Of a stretch of DNA of 64,000 nucleotides, positions 27,091 to 36,756 are shown in pieces. The stretch spans positions 1-64,000 of the forward strand of contig CAJYLH010000034.1 of NCBI GenBank assembly GCA_913775525.1, read 5' to 3'. Below the pieces are notes generated by a model, which worked only from the letters and a program-made list of their open reading frames with translations, had not been told where the DNA came from and did not search any database. The DNA comes from an uncultured Chryseobacterium sp. Its GTDB lineage: Bacteria > Bacteroidota > Bacteroidia > Flavobacteriales > Weeksellaceae. Numbering within the stretch: the stretch's first letter is position 1; each line of letters begins with the position of its first letter. A program made the position numbers and the translations under genes.

Positions 27091-27993
27091 TTATTCCAGG
27101 TTTCTCAATTTAATTTCCTTTTTCAGGTAGGTTTTATAATCTTCTGCAAACATCCCGATATAGGTCCCTTTTTCAAGGTCTCTGTTGACTCCGGTTTTGC
27201 CAAGCAGTACAGTACCAGACGCAACCGTATTGCCGGAAGCCATGCCCACCTGCCCCCAAACGGTAACTTCATCACCAATGATGCAGCATCCTGCGATGCC
27301 CACCTGGGAGGCGATTAGGCATTTTTTACCAATGACAGTATCGTGCCCTACCTGGATCTGGTTATCAAGGACAGACCCTTCACCAATTATGGTAGAGTCG
27401 GTTACTCCCCGGTCGATCGTACAGTTGTTCCCGATTTCCACATTGTCTTCAATAACGACATTTCCCACGGAAATCAACCGGTCAAAACTGCCGTTCAGCT
27501 TACGGTAATAAAAGGCGTCGCCGCCTAATACTGTTCCGGACTGGATAACCACATTATCTCCAATGACGGTACGGTCACCAATGACTACATTAGGGAAGAT
27601 CAGGGTATTTTTTCCGATCTTTATGTTGTTGCCTAATACTGCCGACGGATGGATATGGGTTCCTTCACCGATTTCCACATCGTGGAGCTCCTCTGTAAAA
27701 TTATAGATCCTTGTAAAGTGTGTATTGATCCTGTTGAAATCCCGGAACGGATCGTCAGAAACCAACAGCGCTTTTCCTTCCGGGCATTCCACTTCTTTAT
27801 CGATCAGGATAATGGTTGCCGCAGACTGGAGTGCTTTATCGTAATATTTGGGATGGTTGACAAAGACAATATCACCGGGCTGTACCCTGTGAATTTCGTT
27901 GGTTCCCAGCACCTCGAAGTCTTCAGGGCCTACGGGCTTCGCTCCGATTAGGTCTGCAATGGTTTTCAGTTTTTGCGGAGAATGGAATCTCAT
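27091..27993 (-). CDS. Second LpxD-like acyltransferase (left-handed beta-helix)
   Basis: A 300-residue hexapeptide-repeat protein. An N-terminal domain (about 1-100) like that of LpxD is followed by repeats of the IGxx type and a short C-terminal helix. His in QVGHDTVIG matches the catalytic position of LpxD. A true LpxD is encoded four genes upstream, so this is a paralogue with a possibly different sugar or acyl chain, perhaps the N-acyltransfer in lipid A or an ornithine/glycine lipid step. The start at 27993 (MRFHSPQK) is chosen; the 28038 start adds 15 residues unlike the family. Confidence 0.8.
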   Translation of the reverse strand: MRFHSPQKLKTIADLIGAKPVGPEDFEVLGTNEIHRVQPGDIVFVNHPKYYDKALQSAATIILIDKEVECPEGKALLVSDDPFRDFNRINTHFTRIYNFTEELHDVEIGEGTHIHPSAVLGNNIKIGKNTLIFPNVVIGDRTVIGDNVVIQSGTVLGGDAFYYRKLNGSFDRLISVGNVVIEDNVEIGNNCTIDRGVTDSTIIGEGSVLDNQIQVGHDTVIGKKCLIASQVGIAGCCIIGDEVTVWGQVGMASGNTVASGTVLLGKTGVNRDLEKGTYIGMFAEDYKTYLKKEIKLRNLE

Positions 27994-28065
27994 AACAGCT
28001 ATTTTTCTTATAAAACAAAATTCGGAATGCGTAGGCAAACCGAATTATTATACATGATATTTTAT

Positions 28066-28632
28066 TTATTCTTTTACTCTTTCCAAGTAAGAACCGTCTT
28101 CTGTGCTTACTTTGATTTTGTCTCCCGGTTCAATGAACAGAGGAACCATCACCCGTGCACCGGTTTCCACAATCGCATTCTTAAGCGCATTGGTAGCCGT
28201 ATTTCCTTTTACACCCGGATCAGCTTCAATAACATCCAGGTATACGGATTGCGGAAGTTCTGCTGAAAGCGGTGTTTCATCTGCTTCTTTCAGTATGATG
28301 GTTACTTCCTCTCCAGCTTTCATGAATTGAGAGTTTTCAATCATTTCCTTATTCAGGTACAATTGGGAGAAATCATCATTGTTCATGAAATGGAAACCAT
28401 TCTCATCATCATACAGGTACTGATACTTTCTGGTAATCACTTTTACCTCTTCGATTTTGTGACCGGCAGAAAATGTATTGTCAATTACTTTTCCGTTGGT
28501 TACCGATTTTAGTTTTGTTCTTACGAAAGCAGGTCCTTTGCCCGGTTTTACGTGAAGAAACTCGATTACTTTATAAATATCATTGCTGTACTCAATACAC
28601 AGCCCTTTTCTGATATCGTTACTTGTTGCCAT
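28066..28632 (-). CDS. efp: Translation elongation factor P
   Basis: Binds between the P and E sites of the ribosome and rescues stalling at proline runs. The 188 residues form the usual three barrels: KOW-like N-domain, OB domain and the C-terminal OB domain with GDKIKVSTEDGSYLERVK. The tip of the first domain reads PGKGPA with Lys32, the residue modified in many bacteria. The gene lies between lpxA and the second lpxD-like gene on the same strand. Confidence 0.95.
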   Translation of the reverse strand: MATSNDIRKGLCIEYSNDIYKVIEFLHVKPGKGPAFVRTKLKSVTNGKVIDNTFSAGHKIEEVKVITRKYQYLYDDENGFHFMNNDDFSQLYLNKEMIENSQFMKAGEEVTIILKEADETPLSAELPQSVYLDVIEADPGVKGNTATNALKNAIVETGARVMVPLFIEPGDKIKVSTEDGSYLERVKE

Positions 28633-28681
28633 TAATTTTTATTATCTAAATTGTATTATTCTTTTTATCGGATGCCCTGCT

Positions 28682-29473
28682 TCAGACCTCTTTGTTGGTT
28701 CCGTATCCCTTTACGATTCCTCGCGGTGAGTTCTGGATGAACTGAAGGATCTCGTCTCTTTCAGCAGTGGGCAGCATTTCTTTTTCAATATATGCCATGG
28801 CCTGGGAAACGTTCATCTTCATCTGGAAAATGGATCTGTATATCTTCTGGATTTCAAAGATTTTTTCGTTGCTGAATCCTCTTCTTCTCAATCCTACGGA
28901 ATTTATTCCTGCGTAAGACATCGGCTCTCTGGCCACTTTTATATAAGGAGGAATATCTTTTCTAACGAGTGTCCCACCGGAAATCATTACATGCTTACCG
29001 ATTTTACCGAACTGATGTACCGCACTCAGCCCGCCCATCACCGTATAATCACCAATTTCCACATGTCCTGCAATTCCGCATCCGTTCACGATGATCACAT
29101 GATCTCCGATAATGCAGTCGTGGGCAATGTGTGAAGTAGCCATGATCAGGCAGTTCTTTCCTATTTTGGTATACCCAAGTGCTTTCGTACCCCTGTTGAC
29201 GGTGACGCATTCACGGATGGTAGTATCATCATCAATAATAACCCGGGTATCTTCGCCATCGAACTTAAGGTCCTGCGGAATGGCCGAAATTACAGTTCCG
29301 GGAAATATCTTACAGTTCTTCCCGATCCTGGCGCCATCCATAATGGTTACGTTGGGCCCGATCCAGGTGCCTTCGCCTATTTCCACATCCCCCGCAATTG
29401 TAGTAAAAGGTTCTACAATTACATTTTTGCTGATTTTTGCACGTTTATCAACGGCAGCTAACTGATGAATCAT
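28682..29473 (-). CDS. lpxA: UDP-N-acetylglucosamine O-acyltransferase
   Basis: First enzyme of lipid A synthesis, moving a 3-hydroxyacyl chain from acyl carrier protein to UDP-GlcNAc. The 263 residues match E. coli LpxA in length. The beta-helix is built from repeats such as IGEGTWIGPNVTI and contains catalytic His118 in HIAHDC. The C-terminal helical domain begins near residue 190. The start follows the lpxC-fabZ stop without any gap, so the two are translated from one message. Confidence 0.95.
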   Translation of the reverse strand: MIHQLAAVDKRAKISKNVIVEPFTTIAGDVEIGEGTWIGPNVTIMDGARIGKNCKIFPGTVISAIPQDLKFDGEDTRVIIDDDTTIRECVTVNRGTKALGYTKIGKNCLIMATSHIAHDCIIGDHVIIVNGCGIAGHVEIGDYTVMGGLSAVHQFGKIGKHVMISGGTLVRKDIPPYIKVAREPMSYAGINSVGLRRRGFSNEKIFEIQKIYRSIFQMKMNVSQAMAYIEKEMLPTAERDEILQFIQNSPRGIVKGYGTNKEV

Positions 29474-30871
29474 TTAATCAACTTTATTTTTAGCAACCTG
29501 GGCCATTAATTCTGCTTCCACAACTACGGAATCCCCTACATAGCCGTAGCCCTGCATGTGAACAATCCCTCTTCGGATCGGCTCAATCAATTCAATTTTG
29601 AAGATAATCGTATCTCCCGGAACTACTTTCTTCTTGAATTTCACCTTATCCATTTTAATGAAATAGGTAGAATAGTTCTCAGGATCCGGAACGCTTGCCA
29701 GTACAAGGATTCCACCGGTCTGGGCCAGGGCTTCCACCTGAAGAACTCCCGGCATTACCGGTTCTTTCGGGAAGTGGCCTACGAAGAACGGCTCGTTCAT
29801 CGTTACGTTTTTAAGCCCCACCACATGAGAATCAGACAATTCCAGAACCTTATCAATAAGGAGGAATGGAGGTCTGTGCGGCATCAGGCGCATAATTCCG
29901 TTGATATCGAAAACCGGTTCTTTGGTAAGGTCAAAGTCCGGAACATTCTTCTTTTTCTGAAGCTTCCACTGGCGGTTCAGTTTTTTGGCAAACTGGGTAT
30001 TGACGTAATGCCCCGGCTTGTTGGCAATGACTTTACCTTTGATTTTTACCCCGGCTAAAGCCAGGTCCCCGATAACGTCTAGCAATTTATGTCTTGCTGC
30101 TTCGTTTGGGTAATTTAAGGTAAGATTGTCCAGGATCCCGTTGGATCTGATGGAAACATTGTCTTTCCCAAATGCTTTCTTAAGTTTTTCAGTGGTTTCA
30201 GGGGTAAGGTCCTTATCCACATACACAATGGCATTGGAAATGTCACCTCCTTTAATCAGGCCGTGATCCAGCAGCATTTCAAGTTCGTGCAAAAAGCTGA
30301 ATGTTCTTGCTGAAGAAATTTCTTCCTTGAATTCTGAAATATGCTTCATGGTAGCATTCTGGGTTCCCAGGACTTTAGTCCCGAAATCGACCATCGTAGT
30401 AACCTCATAGGTATCCGAAGGAATGATGGTAATCTCAGAACCGGTAACAGGATCTGTATAGGTCTGAACCTCTTTGATAACCAGATATTCTCTTGGAACT
30501 CCCTGATCTGCGACACCCACACTTTCTATGGCTTCCACGAAATACTTGGAAGACCCGTCCATAATGGGAGGTTCGGAAGCATCCATTTCCAGGATCGCAT
30601 TATCTACATCACAGCCTACAAGAGCGGCCAGGAGATGCTCACAGGTCGTGATTTTAACGCCCAATTTTTCCAGTGTTGTTCCTCTTTCGGTAGCCACAAC
30701 GTAATTAACGTCTGCTTCTACCTGCGGATGACCTTCCAGATCTGTCCTTACAAAAACAAAACCTGTGTTTTCTTTAGCAGGTTTGATGGTAAGTTTTACT
30801 TCTTTGCCTGTATGAAGGCCGATGCCCGAAAGAGTTACCTCTTGCTGAAGCGTTTTTTGCATATCACTCAT
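29474..30871 (-). CDS. lpxC/fabZ: LpxC / FabZ fusion: UDP-3-O-acyl-GlcNAc deacetylase and 3-hydroxyacyl-ACP dehydratase
   Basis: A 465-residue bifunctional enzyme. Residues 1-305 are LpxC, the committed deacetylase of lipid A synthesis, with zinc ligands His79 in TCEHLL and His261 and Asp265 in HKLLD. Residues 315-465 are FabZ, the dehydratase of fatty acid elongation, with His366 in [11 protein letters not shown] and Glu380. The fusion ties the use of 3-hydroxyacyl chains for lipid A to their use for membrane lipid and is typical of Bacteroidota. The gene overlaps lpxD by 8 bases and touches lpxA. Confidence 0.96.
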   Translation of the reverse strand: MSDMQKTLQQEVTLSGIGLHTGKEVKLTIKPAKENTGFVFVRTDLEGHPQVEADVNYVVATERGTTLEKLGVKITTCEHLLAALVGCDVDNAILEMDASEPPIMDGSSKYFVEAIESVGVADQGVPREYLVIKEVQTYTDPVTGSEITIIPSDTYEVTTMVDFGTKVLGTQNATMKHISEFKEEISSARTFSFLHELEMLLDHGLIKGGDISNAIVYVDKDLTPETTEKLKKAFGKDNVSIRSNGILDNLTLNYPNEAARHKLLDVIGDLALAGVKIKGKVIANKPGHYVNTQFAKKLNRQWKLQKKKNVPDFDLTKEPVFDINGIMRLMPHRPPFLLIDKVLELSDSHVVGLKNVTMNEPFFVGHFPKEPVMPGVLQVEALAQTGGILVLASVPDPENYSTYFIKMDKVKFKKKVVPGDTIIFKIELIEPIRRGIVHMQGYGYVGDSVVVEAELMAQVAKNKVD

Positions 30872-31895
30872 TAGTGTTATCTTTTGAGTTATTCTCTAGA
30901 TTATTTATTCTGTTTACGATTCCGGTAAGGTTTCTGAAGTGGATGTAGCTTCTCAGGTAGTCGTTATAGCTGATTGCCGGTGAACCGTACAGGCTTTCCT
31001 TATCTTTCACGCTTGAGCTCACTCCGCTCTGTGCCTGGATTCTCACCTGGTTACCGATTTTTATGTGTCCGACGATGCCCACCTGGCCACCGATCTGATT
31101 CCAGTCCCCGATGGTTGTGGAGCCTGCAATTCCCGCCTGTGCGGCAATGACATTGTTCTGTCCTATCTTAACATTATGGGCTATCTGGATCAGGTTATCG
31201 ATTTTGGTTCCTTTCCCAATCACCGTTGAGCCTATGGTCGCTCTGTCTATGCTGCAGTTGGAACCGATTTCTACGTTATCTTCAATAATAACATTGCCCA
31301 ACTGAGGGATTTTTTTAAAACCTTCAGCTGTAGGCTGGAAACCGAAGCCGTCTCCTCCGATAACGGTATTGGAATGAATGATACAGTTGTCTCCGATGAT
31401 GCAGTAATCATAGATCCGGGCACCGCTGTCTATTTTGCAGTTCTTACCGATCTTTACGCCTTTCCCGATATACACCTGCGGATAGATCTGGGACCCTTCC
31501 CCGATTTTTGCTTTTTCAGAGACATAGGTGAAGGCACCTACATAGACATTCTCTCCTACCTGAGCAGTGGCATGAATAGAAGAACCTTCTTCAATTCCAT
31601 CTTTTCTGCCCTGCATTTCCTGATAGAGGTTCATCAGGACCTGAAAAGAAAGATAGGCATCCTTTACGGAAATAACCGTAGGTGCATAGGTGTCTTTAGT
31701 TAAAAGATTTTCAGAAACAATGATAACGGAACACTTTGTGCTATCTAGAAAATGGGAAAACCTGTCCTGTGCTATAAAAGAAAGGTGTCCCTGTTCGCCG
31801 TTTTCAATAGGTGAAACTCCTGTAATAAGTGCATTGCCGTCACCTATTATTTTACCGTCTATAAAACTTGCAATTTGCGAAGCTGTAAATTCCAT
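30864..31895 (-). CDS. lpxD: UDP-3-O-(3-hydroxyacyl)glucosamine N-acyltransferase
   Basis: Third enzyme of lipid A synthesis, adding the amide-linked acyl chain. The 343 residues contain the N-terminal uridine-binding domain (about 1-100), the beta-helix with the catalytic His in QIAHNVKIG, and a C-terminal helix ([14 protein letters not shown]). The start is taken at the ATG at 31895 (MEFTASQ); an upstream TTG at 31904 is less likely. The lpxC-fabZ start lies inside its last codons. Confidence 0.93.
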   Translation of the reverse strand: MEFTASQIASFIDGKIIGDGNALITGVSPIENGEQGHLSFIAQDRFSHFLDSTKCSVIIVSENLLTKDTYAPTVISVKDAYLSFQVLMNLYQEMQGRKDGIEEGSSIHATAQVGENVYVGAFTYVSEKAKIGEGSQIYPQVYIGKGVKIGKNCKIDSGARIYDYCIIGDNCIIHSNTVIGGDGFGFQPTAEGFKKIPQLGNVIIEDNVEIGSNCSIDRATIGSTVIGKGTKIDNLIQIAHNVKIGQNNVIAAQAGIAGSTTIGDWNQIGGQVGIVGHIKIGNQVRIQAQSGVSSSVKDKESLYGSPAISYNDYLRSYIHFRNLTGIVNRINNLENNSKDNTNE

Positions 31896-31901
31896 ATTCT
31901 G

Positions 31902-31909
31902 CAAAGATA
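31902..31909 (-). promoter_or_regulatory. Possible -7 box immediately before lpxD
   Basis: TATCTTTG on the minus strand fits the consensus, with a TTG 17 bases further upstream (a slightly short spacing). It ends only 6 bases before the ATG, so the message would be nearly leaderless. It would drive the lpx genes separately from the HD gene. Confidence 0.3.
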
Positions 31910-31966
31910 AGAAATTCTATAATTCGCAAAGGTTTTTTGATCCCGGAACGTGCATTTTAATATACT

Positions 31967-33193
31967 TTAGCACTCCTGAATATTGAAATTCCTGGGAAAT
32001 GTAAGAATATACCGTGTAGTCTTATTCACCATCAATCCTGAAAGGAGCTGATCTTCGGATTCATGCAGTTTTATTTTTTCCCCGTTCTTCTGCAAAAGCC
32101 AGATCGGCTGCTTTTCGGTATCGTAAGGAAGAAGCTTACGTTTTATTTCATGCACTAATTCCTCGCCGTTATCAATTCCGAGAAGTGCATTCGTATCCTT
32201 TATTTTTTCCTCAATAAAAGCCTGATCAAAAGGGTGTGATGAGATAATGGTTTTAGGAAGTTCTCTCCGGATCACACAGCGGCACCAGTAGGAGAGGATA
32301 ACATCATCGGACTTCTGCCATAGCTTCATAGCCTGTATAATATCATTGTCATCAAGCTGCGTGAAACGTTCCACATCCTCATCGGTAGCCGACCCTTTTT
32401 CACGGTACAGGAAATAGGTAAGGTTTTCCGTAGCCGGCAGAATGACTCCCTGAGACACAAGAAATTTTGCTCTTTCAAGGATTTTGACGAGAATAAACTC
32501 TGCAAGGGCAGAAGTTTTGTGATAGTATACCTGCCAGTACATGAACATCCTTGCAGTAAGGAAATTTTCAATGGAATAAATCCCTTTGGCATCAATAACG
32601 AGTTCGCGGTCTTCACATACGTTCATCATTGAAATGATCCGCTGGGTATTAACGTTTCCTTCCGAAACACCGGTAAAGAAGCTGTCTCTTTTAAGATAAT
32701 CAAGCCTGTCTACATCCAGCTGGGACGAAATAAGCTGATTGAAAAATTTCCTGTGGTATTTTCCCTGGAACATTTCGATCGCTGTTGACAGCTGGCCGTT
32801 GAACTGTTCATTCAGCCTGTTCATAAGCAATAGGGACAGGTTTTCATGGTGCCAGTCGTCCATCAGCATACTTTCCAGGGCATGTGAAAACGGCCCATGC
32901 CCGATATCATGCATCAGAATAGCGAGCAATGCTCCCTTTTCTTCTTCTTTCGAAATCTCCACCCCTTTCAGTTTCAGGGTTTCAATGGCTGTAAACATCA
33001 GGTGCATGGCTCCCAAAGCATGATGGAAACGGGTATGGGTAGCTCCCGGAAAGATCAGGTTCAGCAGCCCCGTCTGAGATATTCTCCTTAACCTCTGGAA
33101 GTAAGGATGCTCAATAATATCGAATAAGATCTCATGGGGAATTTTGATGAATCCATGTACCGGATCGTTGATGATTTTTAGCTTGTTCTGCAT
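31967..33193 (-). CDS. HD-domain phosphohydrolase (dNTPase/SAMHD1-like, YdhJ group)
   Basis: A 408-residue metal-dependent phosphohydrolase. The metal site is formed by HTRFHHALG (first His), the HD pair in MHDIGHGPFSHALE, and a later Asp in SQLDVDRLDYLKRD. These segments are diagnostic for the dGTPase/SAMHD1 branch, whose members cleave deoxynucleoside triphosphates. The start at 33193 (MQNKLKII) is preferred because a promoter box lies at 33212-33219. It heads the lpx cluster, 71 bases before lpxD, and is divergent from porX. Confidence 0.87.
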   Translation of the reverse strand: MQNKLKIINDPVHGFIKIPHEILFDIIEHPYFQRLRRISQTGLLNLIFPGATHTRFHHALGAMHLMFTAIETLKLKGVEISKEEEKGALLAILMHDIGHGPFSHALESMLMDDWHHENLSLLLMNRLNEQFNGQLSTAIEMFQGKYHRKFFNQLISSQLDVDRLDYLKRDSFFTGVSEGNVNTQRIISMMNVCEDRELVIDAKGIYSIENFLTARMFMYWQVYYHKTSALAEFILVKILERAKFLVSQGVILPATENLTYFLYREKGSATDEDVERFTQLDDNDIIQAMKLWQKSDDVILSYWCRCVIRRELPKTIISSHPFDQAFIEEKIKDTNALLGIDNGEELVHEIKRKLLPYDTEKQPIWLLQKNGEKIKLHESEDQLLSGLMVNKTTRYILTFPRNFNIQEC

Positions 33194-33211
33194 GAAGGAT
33201 ACGTATAGATA

Positions 33212-33219
33212 CAAAGTTA
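33212..33219 (-). promoter_or_regulatory. -7 promoter box of the HD-domain gene
   Basis: TAACTTTG on the minus strand fits TAnnTTTG and lies 18 bases before the chosen start codon. Confidence 0.35.
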
Positions 33220-33430
33220 GGAAAATTTAACGGTAAGCACTATTAAACTGATATGAATGTCATAATGTCAGGCGAGCAGGATGGGACGTGGCTATTCATC
33301 TGTTATTCAAGCATTCCCATGCTTCTGCCTTCCCTAAAAAGCTACTCATGTAAACTTCTGTAAATGTTATCATTAGTTAAATATAGATGTCCGGGATATG
33401 ATTTAACTTATATTTAACTGACATCCTCCT

Positions 33431-33438
33431 TACTTTTG
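33431..33438 (+). promoter_or_regulatory. -7 promoter box of porX
   Basis: TACTTTTG fits TAnnTTTG, giving a leader of roughly 55 bases. No TTG at the usual -33 spacing was found. Confidence 0.35.
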
Positions 33439-33496
33439 CAGCATTAACCGTGATTTGGTCAGCATTTTGATGCTGTTATCATGTAAAAAATAAATT

Positions 33497-35041
33497 ATGT
33501 CGGAAAAGATATTATGGATAGATGATGAAATAGATTTACTTAAACCTCACATCGTATTTTTAGAAAAAAAGGGCTACCATGTAACCCCTGTAAACAACGT
33601 AAATGAAGCTCTGGAACTGATGGATTCGGAGAAATTTGCGTTAACGCTCATCGATGAAAACATGCCCGGAATTTCCGGACTGGAAGCCATTCCTATGATC
33701 AAAGAGAAAGATAATGCTCTGAAAATTGTAATGGTCACCAAGAGCGAAGAGGAACACATTATGGAGGAAGCGATCGGCTCTCAGATTGCCGATTATATTT
33801 TAAAGCCGGTTAACCCGAACCAGATCCTTCTATCCCTGAAGAAGAACCTCCAGGAAGACAATCTGGTGGAACAGAAAACCATCCTTCAGTACCAGCAGGA
33901 ATTCAGGAACCTTTCCATGGAACTTTCGTACCTGAGAACCTATCAGGAATGGGCGGAATACTATAAAAAAATCCTGAACTGGGAAATCAAGTTCGACAGG
34001 GTGACGGATAATGAATTTGCAGATCTGCTCCAGAGCCAGAAAGAGGAGGCCAACATCCAGTTTGCCAAATTTATTGAGAAGAACTATGAAGACTGGCTGC
34101 AGGGCTCTGACAAGCCGATCATGAGCCATACCCTTTTCAAGGAGAAGGTGAAACCTGAAGTTGAGAAGGACAAGGTGCTGCTTCTGATGGTGGACAATCT
34201 CCGTTATGACCAGTGGAAAGTGATAGAACCTCTGTTCACAAAATATTATAATAAAGTTTCAGAAGACTATTATTACAGTATTCTTCCAACGGCAACACAA
34301 TATGCAAGAAACTCCTTCTTTGCAGGGCTGATGCCATCTGAAATTGAAAAACGTTTCCCTGATAAATGGTTCAATGATAATGAAGAAGGCAATAAAAATG
34401 AGTATGAGCGTGATTTCCTGGAAGACCAGATGAAGCGGATTGGCCTGAATTCAAAGTCAATGAAGTACCTTAAAGTGCTGAATGCAGATTTTGAAAGGAA
34501 GATATACGATGATTTCAATCAACATAAAAATAACGACCTCCTGGTGATCGTTTATAATTTCATTGACATCCTCTCTCATGCCAAGACGGATAACCATATT
34601 GTCGACCAGCTGATCCGTGATGATAAGACATTCAGGTCATTAACCTACAACTGGTTTGAGAATTCTTCAGTGCTTAAAATCATTAAAGCTGCTGCGGAAA
34701 GCGGATTTAAGCTTGTGATTACGACAGATCACGGAACAGTCTATGTGAAAAAGCCGAGTAAAGTGGTCGGTGACCGTGAAACGTCGACCAACATCCGCTA
34801 TAAGACCGGAAAGAGCCTTACCTATGACAGCAGTGATGTTTGGGCTATCACCAATCCTGAAAAGCTGTTTTTGCCTAAAGGTAACCTGAGCTCCAAATAT
34901 ATTTTTGCCAAGAACAATATTTTCTTAGCATATCCTAAAAATTACAATCATTTCGTCAATTATTATAAAGAGACGTACCAGCACGGCGGGATATCCCTGG
35001 AAGAATGTATCATTCCGATCAGCATATTAGAACCCAAATAG
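33497..35041 (+). CDS. porX: PorX: response regulator with PglZ phosphatase-like domain
   Basis: A 514-residue two-component protein that controls the type IX secretion system together with the kinase PorY. Residues 1-120 are a receiver domain with Asp53 as phosphoacceptor (LIDENMPG), acidic residues near Asp9-Asp10 and Lys103 in ILKP. The C-terminal ~330 residues form a PglZ domain of the alkaline phosphatase superfamily, with metal-site segments LLMVDNLRYDQW and TTDHGTVYVKKPSK. Published work on PorX shows phosphodiesterase activity on cyclic oligonucleotides. There is no DNA-binding domain. A terminator follows. Confidence 0.93.
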   Translation: MSEKILWIDDEIDLLKPHIVFLEKKGYHVTPVNNVNEALELMDSEKFALTLIDENMPGISGLEAIPMIKEKDNALKIVMVTKSEEEHIMEEAIGSQIADYILKPVNPNQILLSLKKNLQEDNLVEQKTILQYQQEFRNLSMELSYLRTYQEWAEYYKKILNWEIKFDRVTDNEFADLLQSQKEEANIQFAKFIEKNYEDWLQGSDKPIMSHTLFKEKVKPEVEKDKVLLLMVDNLRYDQWKVIEPLFTKYYNKVSEDYYYSILPTATQYARNSFFAGLMPSEIEKRFPDKWFNDNEEGNKNEYERDFLEDQMKRIGLNSKSMKYLKVLNADFERKIYDDFNQHKNNDLLVIVYNFIDILSHAKTDNHIVDQLIRDDKTFRSLTYNWFENSSVLKIIKAAAESGFKLVITTDHGTVYVKKPSKVVGDRETSTNIRYKTGKSLTYDSSDVWAITNPEKLFLPKGNLSSKYIFAKNNIFLAYPKNYNHFVNYYKETYQHGGISLEECIIPISILEPK

Positions 35042-35072
35042 TTTTTTTCATAGTTTATTTACTCTGGGTTCT

Positions 35073-35110
35073 GGGCGGAAAAAATCTAATGATTTTTTCC
35101 GCCCATTTTT
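35073..35110 (+). terminator. Terminator after porX
   Basis: Arms GGGCGGAAAAAATC (35073-35086) and GATTTTTTCCGCCC (35091-35104) pair perfectly around TAAT, followed by ATTTTT. Confidence 0.85.
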
Positions 35111-35258
35111 TATACTCTGTATTAGTTTATATCTTAGCAAAAAATATAACTGATGCTTCTATACCGTATAAGCAGAATGATGTTGGCCAGACCATCACAA
35201 GGCCGCCTGCTCATCTTGATATATTGAATAGAGCATCATTAAAATTGAATTCGAAATC

Positions 35259-36023
35259 ATGAGATTAATTACCTATAATGTTAACGGTATCCGGGCGGCA
35301 TTTACCAAGGATTTTTTAGGCTGGCTGAAATCTGCTGATCCGGATGTGATCTGCATCCAGGAAAGTAAAGCAGGAAACGATCAGATCGATATTGACAGCC
35401 TTGAAAAACTGGGCTATCACAGTTACTGGCACTCTGCTGTAAGAAAAGGCTATAGCGGTGTCGGGATCGCATCCAAAATCAAGCCTAATCATGTTGAATA
35501 CGGATGCGGCATTGAAAGCTATGATAATGAAGGCAGAATTATCCGGGCTGACTTTGAAGAATATTCTGTGATCTCAGTATATGTACCTTCTGCCTCCAAT
35601 ACGGAACGGCTGGATTTCAAAATGCAGTTCTGCCATGATTTTCTTGATTACATCAAAGAGCTTAAAAAAAGTATCCCGAACCTGATCATCTCCGGTGATT
35701 TCAACATTTGCCATCAGGCCATCGATATCCATGATCCTGTCCGTTTGAAGAACGTCTCCGGTTTCCTGCCCATGGAAAGGGAATGGATGACCAGCTTTAT
35801 TGAGGAATGCGAACTGATCGACAGTTTCAGGTTTTTCAATGACCAGCCGGACCATTACACCTGGTGGAGCTACAGGCAGAATGCACGGGGCAAAAACAAA
35901 GGCTGGCGCCTCGACTATAACTTCACTTCATATACTTTAAAAGACAGGCTTTCCAGGGCTGTTATCCTTAAAGAAGCTGTACATTCCGACCATTGTCCTG
36001 CTCTGGTGGAGATTGACCTATGA
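35259..36023 (+). CDS. xth: Exodeoxyribonuclease III / AP endonuclease
   Basis: Cuts DNA at abasic sites and removes 3' nucleotides in base excision repair. The 254 residues have the family layout: LITYNVNGIRAA at the N-terminus with Asn7, the metal ligand Glu35 in IQESK, SGDFNICH in the middle, and the final HSDHCPALVEI with the catalytic Asp-His. The length matches the ExoIII group. A terminator shared with the convergent rlpA-like gene follows. Confidence 0.93.
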   Translation: MRLITYNVNGIRAAFTKDFLGWLKSADPDVICIQESKAGNDQIDIDSLEKLGYHSYWHSAVRKGYSGVGIASKIKPNHVEYGCGIESYDNEGRIIRADFEEYSVISVYVPSASNTERLDFKMQFCHDFLDYIKELKKSIPNLIISGDFNICHQAIDIHDPVRLKNVSGFLPMEREWMTSFIEECELIDSFRFFNDQPDHYTWWSYRQNARGKNKGWRLDYNFTSYTLKDRLSRAVILKEAVHSDHCPALVEIDL

Positions 36024-36027
36024 TAAG

Positions 36028-36059
36028 AAATCCGTCTGACCATACGATCAGACGGATTT
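36028..36059. terminator. Bidirectional terminator between xth and rlpA-like gene
   Basis: Arms AAATCCGTCTGA and TCAGACGGATTT pair perfectly around an 8-base loop, followed by T-rich sequence on the plus strand. Confidence 0.8.
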
Positions 36060-36078
36060 TTATTTTAAATCAAACTTT

Positions 36079-36450
36079 TTACTCTACAATTTCATATTCT
36101 ACAGGAATGGTCCCTCTGCCTGTATCCCCAATTTCTTTAAAAGCGGCTTTTGACATATCCAGTGATCTGGAAGAAGAGTAAGGTCCGCGATCGTTAATCT
36201 TGACAATAACCTCTTTTCCATTATTCAGGTTGGTAACTTTGATATGGGTACCAAAAGGAAGTGACCTGTTGGCTGCGGTAAGTTTTGAATTTTTAAAAAT
36301 CTCTCCGCTTGCTGTTTTCCTGCCATTGAATTTGTCATTATAGTAAGATGCGTAGCTTGTCTTTTTTGTTTCATTAGCATATTTACTGAAAGAATATACA
36401 CTAAAGGTTGAAATCATCAGTATGATTACGAGAATGAATCTTTTCATCAT
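36079..36450 (-). CDS. RlpA-like double-psi beta-barrel protein
   Basis: A 123-residue exported protein: a signal peptide or anchor (about 1-21), then an RlpA-type double-psi barrel with ASYYNDKFNGRKTASGE, LPFGTHIKVTNLNNGKEVIVKINDRGPY and RSLDMSKAAF. Asp and His/Glu positions in this barrel cleave peptide-free glycan strands in bacteria where the activity is known (lytic transglycosylase). The SPOR domain of E. coli RlpA is absent, so it is not targeted to the septum in that way. The first or second Met may start translation. Confidence 0.88.
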   Translation of the reverse strand: MMKRFILVIILMISTFSVYSFSKYANETKKTSYASYYNDKFNGRKTASGEIFKNSKLTAANRSLPFGTHIKVTNLNNGKEVIVKINDRGPYSSSRSLDMSKAAFKEIGDTGRGTIPVEYEIVE

Positions 36451-36478
36451 GGTAAACTTTTATTGGTTTTGACGAGGG

Positions 36479-36486
36479 CAAATCTA
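36479..36486 (-). promoter_or_regulatory. -7 promoter box of the rlpA-like gene
   Basis: TAGATTTG on the minus strand fits TAnnTTTG and lies 28 bases before the start codon. Confidence 0.35.
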
Positions 36487-36710
36487 TAGGTTAACTTTTT
36501 ATCCACCTATTTTATATGTTAACAAAGGTTAATTAAAACCAAATTAAAAGTTAAAAATAAATGTAATATACTATTAGTCAAATCTTTAAAACATATAGTT
36601 AAAATATGTTAAAATAATATTTTGAAAGTTAATAAAATTAACTTTTTATAATATAAATACTACTGAACAACACTCAAATAACTAATAGTCAACCTATTAA
36701 AATAAAAAAA

Positions 36711-36731
36711 CTGATCAGGTTTACTGATCAG
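36711..36731 (-). terminator. Terminator after rimO
   Basis: Two CTGATCAG palindromic words separated by 5 bases form an 8-base stem, followed on the minus strand by TTTTTTTATT. It begins 25 bases after the rimO stop. Confidence 0.75.
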
Positions 36732-36756
36732 CTTTAATTATAATGGGTATTTTATC

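Larger units (their letters stand above)
33194..33496. promoter_or_regulatory. Divergent promoter region between HD gene and porX
   Basis: About 300 bases without a gene. It holds a minus-strand box TAACTTTG at 33212-33219 and a plus-strand box TACTTTTG at 33431-33438. No operator-like symmetry was recognised. Confidence 0.45.
36451..36756. other. AT-rich intergenic region upstream of rlpA-like gene
   Basis: About 300 bases with no gene. It contains a -7 box TAGATTTG on the minus strand (36479-36486) for the rlpA-like gene, many GTTAA/TTAAC words without clear spacing, and at its right end the rimO terminator. Confidence 0.5.

Noticed and set aside
29558-30874. Two plus-strand frames (166 and 177 residues) opposite lpxC-fabZ
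   Set aside because: They lie within a secure fused gene on the other strand and show no family features.
35005-35262. 85-residue plus-strand frame after porX
   Set aside because: It overlaps the porX end and runs through a perfect terminator hairpin, so it cannot be a normal gene.
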